From NCBI GenBank assembly GCA_958298945.1, contig OY282609.1:42918954-42982953 (forward strand): DNA of 64,000 nucleotides. The letters are read 5' to 3'. Every line of letters starts with the position of its first letter. Position 1 is the first letter of the stretch. The notes beneath the pieces were generated by a model, which ran no database searches, was not told the DNA's origin, and saw only the letters and a program-made list of their open reading frames with translations. Position numbers and translations under genes: made by a program. The DNA comes from Atherix ibis. Its lineage: Eukaryota > Arthropoda > Insecta > Diptera > Athericidae. Positions 61,925 to 64,000 of this stretch are shown here, piece by piece.

Positions 61925-62831
61925 CAACAGAACTTTTCAGTGGTATTTTTCAAGAGGGATATTCAGTGGTATTTTTCCCGAGGAATCTTCAGTGGTATTT
62001 TTCAAGACGAATATTCAGTGGTATTTTTCAAGAGGAATATTCAGTGGTATTTTTTAAGAGAAATATTCAGTGCTATTTTTCAAGAGGAATATTCAGTGGT
62101 ATTTTTCAAGAGGAATATTCAGCGGTATTTTTCAACAGAATTTTTAAGTGGTATTTTTCAAGAGGAATATTCAGTGGTATTTTTAAAGAGGAATATTCAG
62201 TGGTATTTTTCAAGAGGATTATTCAGTGGTATTTTTCAAGAGTAATATTCAGTGGTATTTTTCAAGAGGAATATTCAGTGGTATTTTTGAAGAGGAATAT
62301 TCAGTGGTATTTTTGAAGAGGAATATTCGGTGGTATTTTTCAAGACGAATATTCAGTGGAATTTTTAAAGAATATTCAGTTGTATTTTTCAAGAGGAATA
62401 TTCAGTGGTATTTTTCAAGAGGAATGTTCAGCGTTATTTTTCAAGAGAAATATTGGGTGATATATTTCAAGATGAATATTCAGTGGTATTTTTCAAGATG
62501 AATATTCAGTGGTATTTTTCAAGAGGAATATTCAGTGGTATTTTTCAAGAGAAATATTCAGTGGTATTTTTCAAGAGGAATATTCAGTGGTATTTTTCAA
62601 GAGGAATATTCAATGGTATTTTTCAAGAGGAATATTCAGTGGTATTTTTTAAGAAGAATATTCAGTGTTATTTTTCAAGAGGAATATTCGGTGGTATTTT
62701 TCAAGACGAATATTCAGTGAAATTTTTACAGAGGATTATTCAGTGGTATTTTTCAAGAGTATTATTCAGTGGTATTTTTCAAGAGCAACATTCAGTGGTA
62801 TTTTTCAAGAGGAATATTAAGTGGTATTTTT
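61925..62831 (+). repeat. domain G unit 3 (35 monomers)
   Basis: 907 bp. It gains a CAACAGAATTTTTAAG run near 62134, also found in domains B, C and E, and carries the 3-bp deletion at 62367-62371. Confidence 0.85.
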
Positions 62832-63712
62832 CAACAGAACTTTTCAGTGGTATTTTTCAAGAGGGATATTCAGTGGTATTTTTCCCGAGGAATCTTCAGT
62901 GGTATTTTTCAAGACGAAAATTCAGTGGTATTTTTCAAGAGGAATATTCAGTAGTATTTTTCAAGAGGAATATTCAGTGCTATTTTTCAAGAGGAATATT
63001 CAGTGGTATTTTTCAAGAGGAATATTCAGCGGTATTTTTCAACAGAATTTTTAAGTGGTATTTTTCAAGAGGAATATTCAGTGGTATTTTTATAGAGGAA
63101 TATTCAGTGGTATTTTTCAAGAGGATTATTCAGTGGTATTTTTCAAGAGGAATATTCAGTGGTATTTCTCAAGAGGAATATAAAGTGGTATTTTTCAAAA
63201 GGAATATTTAATGGTATTTTTCAAAAGGATTATTCAGTGGTATTTTTCAAGAGGAATATTCAGTGGTATTTTTCAAGAGGAATATTCGGTGGTATTTTTC
63301 AAGACGAATATTCAGTGGAATTTTTAAAGAATATTCAGTGGTATTTTTCAAGAGGAATATTCAGTGGTATTTTTCAAGAGGAATGTTCAGCGTTATTTTG
63401 CAAGAGGAATATTCAGTGGTATTTTTCAAGAGAAATATTCAGTGGTATTTTTCAAGAGGAATATTCAGTGGTATTTTTCAAGAGGAATATTCAATGATAT
63501 TTTTCAAGAGGAATATTCAGTGGTATTTTTCAAGAAGAATATTCAGTGTTATTTTTCAAGAGGAATATTCGGTGGTATTTTTCAAGACGGATATTCAGTG
63601 GAATTTTTACAGAGGATTATTCAGTGGTATATTTCAAGAGTATTATTCAGTGGTATTTTTCAAGAGCAACATTCAGTGGTATTTTTCAAGAGGAATATTA
63701 AGTGGTATTTTT
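62832..63712 (+). repeat. domain G unit 4 (34 monomers)
   Basis: 881 bp. It keeps the CAACAGAATTTTTAAG run and the 3-bp deletion (63326-63330), with private changes such as GACGAAAATTC near 62921 and TTTTTATAGAGG near 63090. A fifth unit begins at 63713 and is cut by the window edge. Confidence 0.85.
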
Positions 63713-64000
63713 CAACAGAACTTTTCAGTGGTATTTTTCAAGAGGGATATTCAGTGGTATTTTTCCCGAGGAATCTTCAGTGGTATTTTTCAAGACGAAT
63801 ATTCAGTGGTATTTTTCAAGAGGAATATTCAGTGGTATTTTTCAAGAGGAATATTCAGTGCTATTTTTCAAGAGGAATATTCAGTGGTATTTTTCAAGAG
63901 GAATATTCAGCGGTATTTTTCAACAGAATTTTTAAGTGGTATTTTTCAAGAGGAATATTCAGTTGTATTTTTAAAGAGGAATATTCAGTGGTATTTTTCA

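Larger units (their letters stand above)
60784..63330 (+). other. three 23-bp monomers with one shared deletion
   Basis: The monomer usually reading TTTTTAAAGAGGATTATTC reads TTTTTAAAGAATATTC at about 60784-60793, 62367-62376 and 63326-63335, a loss of 3 bp that rebuilds the GAATATTC palindrome. All three follow GTGGAA and stand at the same place in their HOR units, so they descend from one event. Confidence 0.9.
1..64000 (+). repeat. 26-bp satellite array, entire window
   Basis: The same 26-bp unit repeats without a break from the first base to the last. The consensus has 8 G/C of 26. Its landmarks in order are CAGTGG, TATTTTT, CAAGAGG and GAATATTC. The repeat phase at base 1 (AGTGG) recurs at 63961 (AGTTG). 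Allowing for the off-length units listed separately, this gives about 2461 monomers. All monomers I read lie in the same orientation, with no inverted block and no foreign insertion. Variation is mostly single substitutions at recurrent places: CAAGAGG to CAAGATG, CAAGAAG, CAAGACG or CAAGTGG; TTCAG to TTAAG, TTCAA, TTTAG or TTCGG; GGTAT to GTTAT, AGTAT or GATAT. I do not recognise the family. Centromeric, pericentromeric or subtelomeric satellite is the likely class by inference. Monomer orientation is given as read; which strand is sense is arbitrary. Confidence 0.98.
60397..64000 (+). repeat. Domain G: CAACAGAACTTTTCAG HOR
   Basis: The right-hand domain is defined by a monomer run CAACAGAACTTTTCAG, CAAGAGGGATATTC, TTTTTCCCGAGGAATCTTC and CAAGACGAATATTC. 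The CAACAGAA monomer starts at 60446, 61249, 61925, 62832 and 63713. The spacings are 803, 676, 907 and 881 bp (31, 26, 35 and 34 monomers; three of the four are 3 bp short). Unit length varies more than in domains D-F. The domain runs off the right edge. Forward frames stay open for up to 268 codons (62405-63211), with no sign of a gene. Confidence 0.87.

Noticed and set aside
1..64000. CRISPR array
   Set aside because: The repeats abut directly with no spacers, the unit is 26 bp throughout, and no cas-like gene is present.
1..64000. Plasmid or phage iterons / replication origin
   Set aside because: Iteron sets have a handful of copies beside a rep gene; here there are thousands of copies and no gene.
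1..64000. CENP-B box in the monomer
   Set aside because: The box needs TTCG and a CGGG core. The consensus has neither, and TTCGG variants lack the second half.
1..64000. Telomeric repeats or a telomere-adjacent end
   Set aside because: I see no TTAGGG, TTTAGGG or TTAGG runs on either strand, and the satellite continues through both edges.
1..64000. HOR lengths favouring multiples of seven monomers (14, 21, 28, 35, 56), hinting at a 182-bp nucleosome unit
   Set aside because: Other spacings (15, 19, 24, 26, 31, 33, 34, 53, 54, 59, 67, 68) do not fit, so the excess is not convincing.
1..64000. Inverted monomer blocks or hidden transposon fragments
   Set aside because: Reading through the window I found no run of the reverse-complement landmarks (CCTCTTG with CCACTG) and no stretch longer than one monomer that fails to fit the repeat.

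Overview
The whole 64-kb window is one uninterrupted eukaryotic-type satellite DNA array. A 26-bp monomer (about 31% GC in consensus) repeats head to tail in one orientation from the first base to the last. Its landmarks, in order, are CAGTGG, TATTTTT, CAAGAGG and the 8-bp palindrome GAATATTC. The window holds about 2461 monomers. I see no gene, RNA gene, transposon, promoter, terminator, CRISPR array or unique sequence. Every long forward open frame is a by-product of a stop-free 26-bp unit. I cannot name the species. Long arrays of short, AT-rich monomers with multi-monomer higher-order repeats (HORs) are typical of centromeric, pericentromeric or subtelomeric heterochromatin in animals, plants and some protists, and are not expected in bacteria.

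Layout, from monomer variants and repeat spacings. (A) 1-11560: heterogeneous domain marked by a 25-bp monomer (GAATTTC), CATGAGG and TTCCTTGG variants, with shuffled blocks and 53- to 73-monomer spacings. (B) 11560-18114: a duplicated 1.6-1.7-kb block followed by a 21/21/22-monomer tandem triplet. (C) 18115-35520: a 59-monomer (1534-bp) HOR with shortened and lengthened relatives (44, 57, 68, 101 monomers) and several 0.5-1.2-kb secondary duplications. (D) 35521-43480: a very regular 56-monomer (1456-bp) HOR, itself duplicated as a two-unit block at 3952-bp spacing. (E) 41571-52632: a 5-kb segment present twice at 6058-bp spacing (233 monomers), with a 24/15-monomer local amplification between the copies. 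(F) 52633-60396: a 310-bp core block repeated six times, inside a 2.2-kb tandem duplication and a 1770-bp partial third copy. (G) 60397-64000: a fast-changing HOR of 26-35 monomers marked by CAACAGAACTTTTCAG and a shared 3-bp deletion.

The domains read as nested rounds of local amplification: monomer variants make a HOR, HORs duplicate as blocks, and blocks duplicate again. Only 23 monomers depart from 26 bp, and most of those are copies of a few founder indels. Their length changes sum to exactly -26, which agrees with the repeat phase at the two ends of the window. The array continues beyond both edges, so its full size and chromosomal position cannot be judged here.
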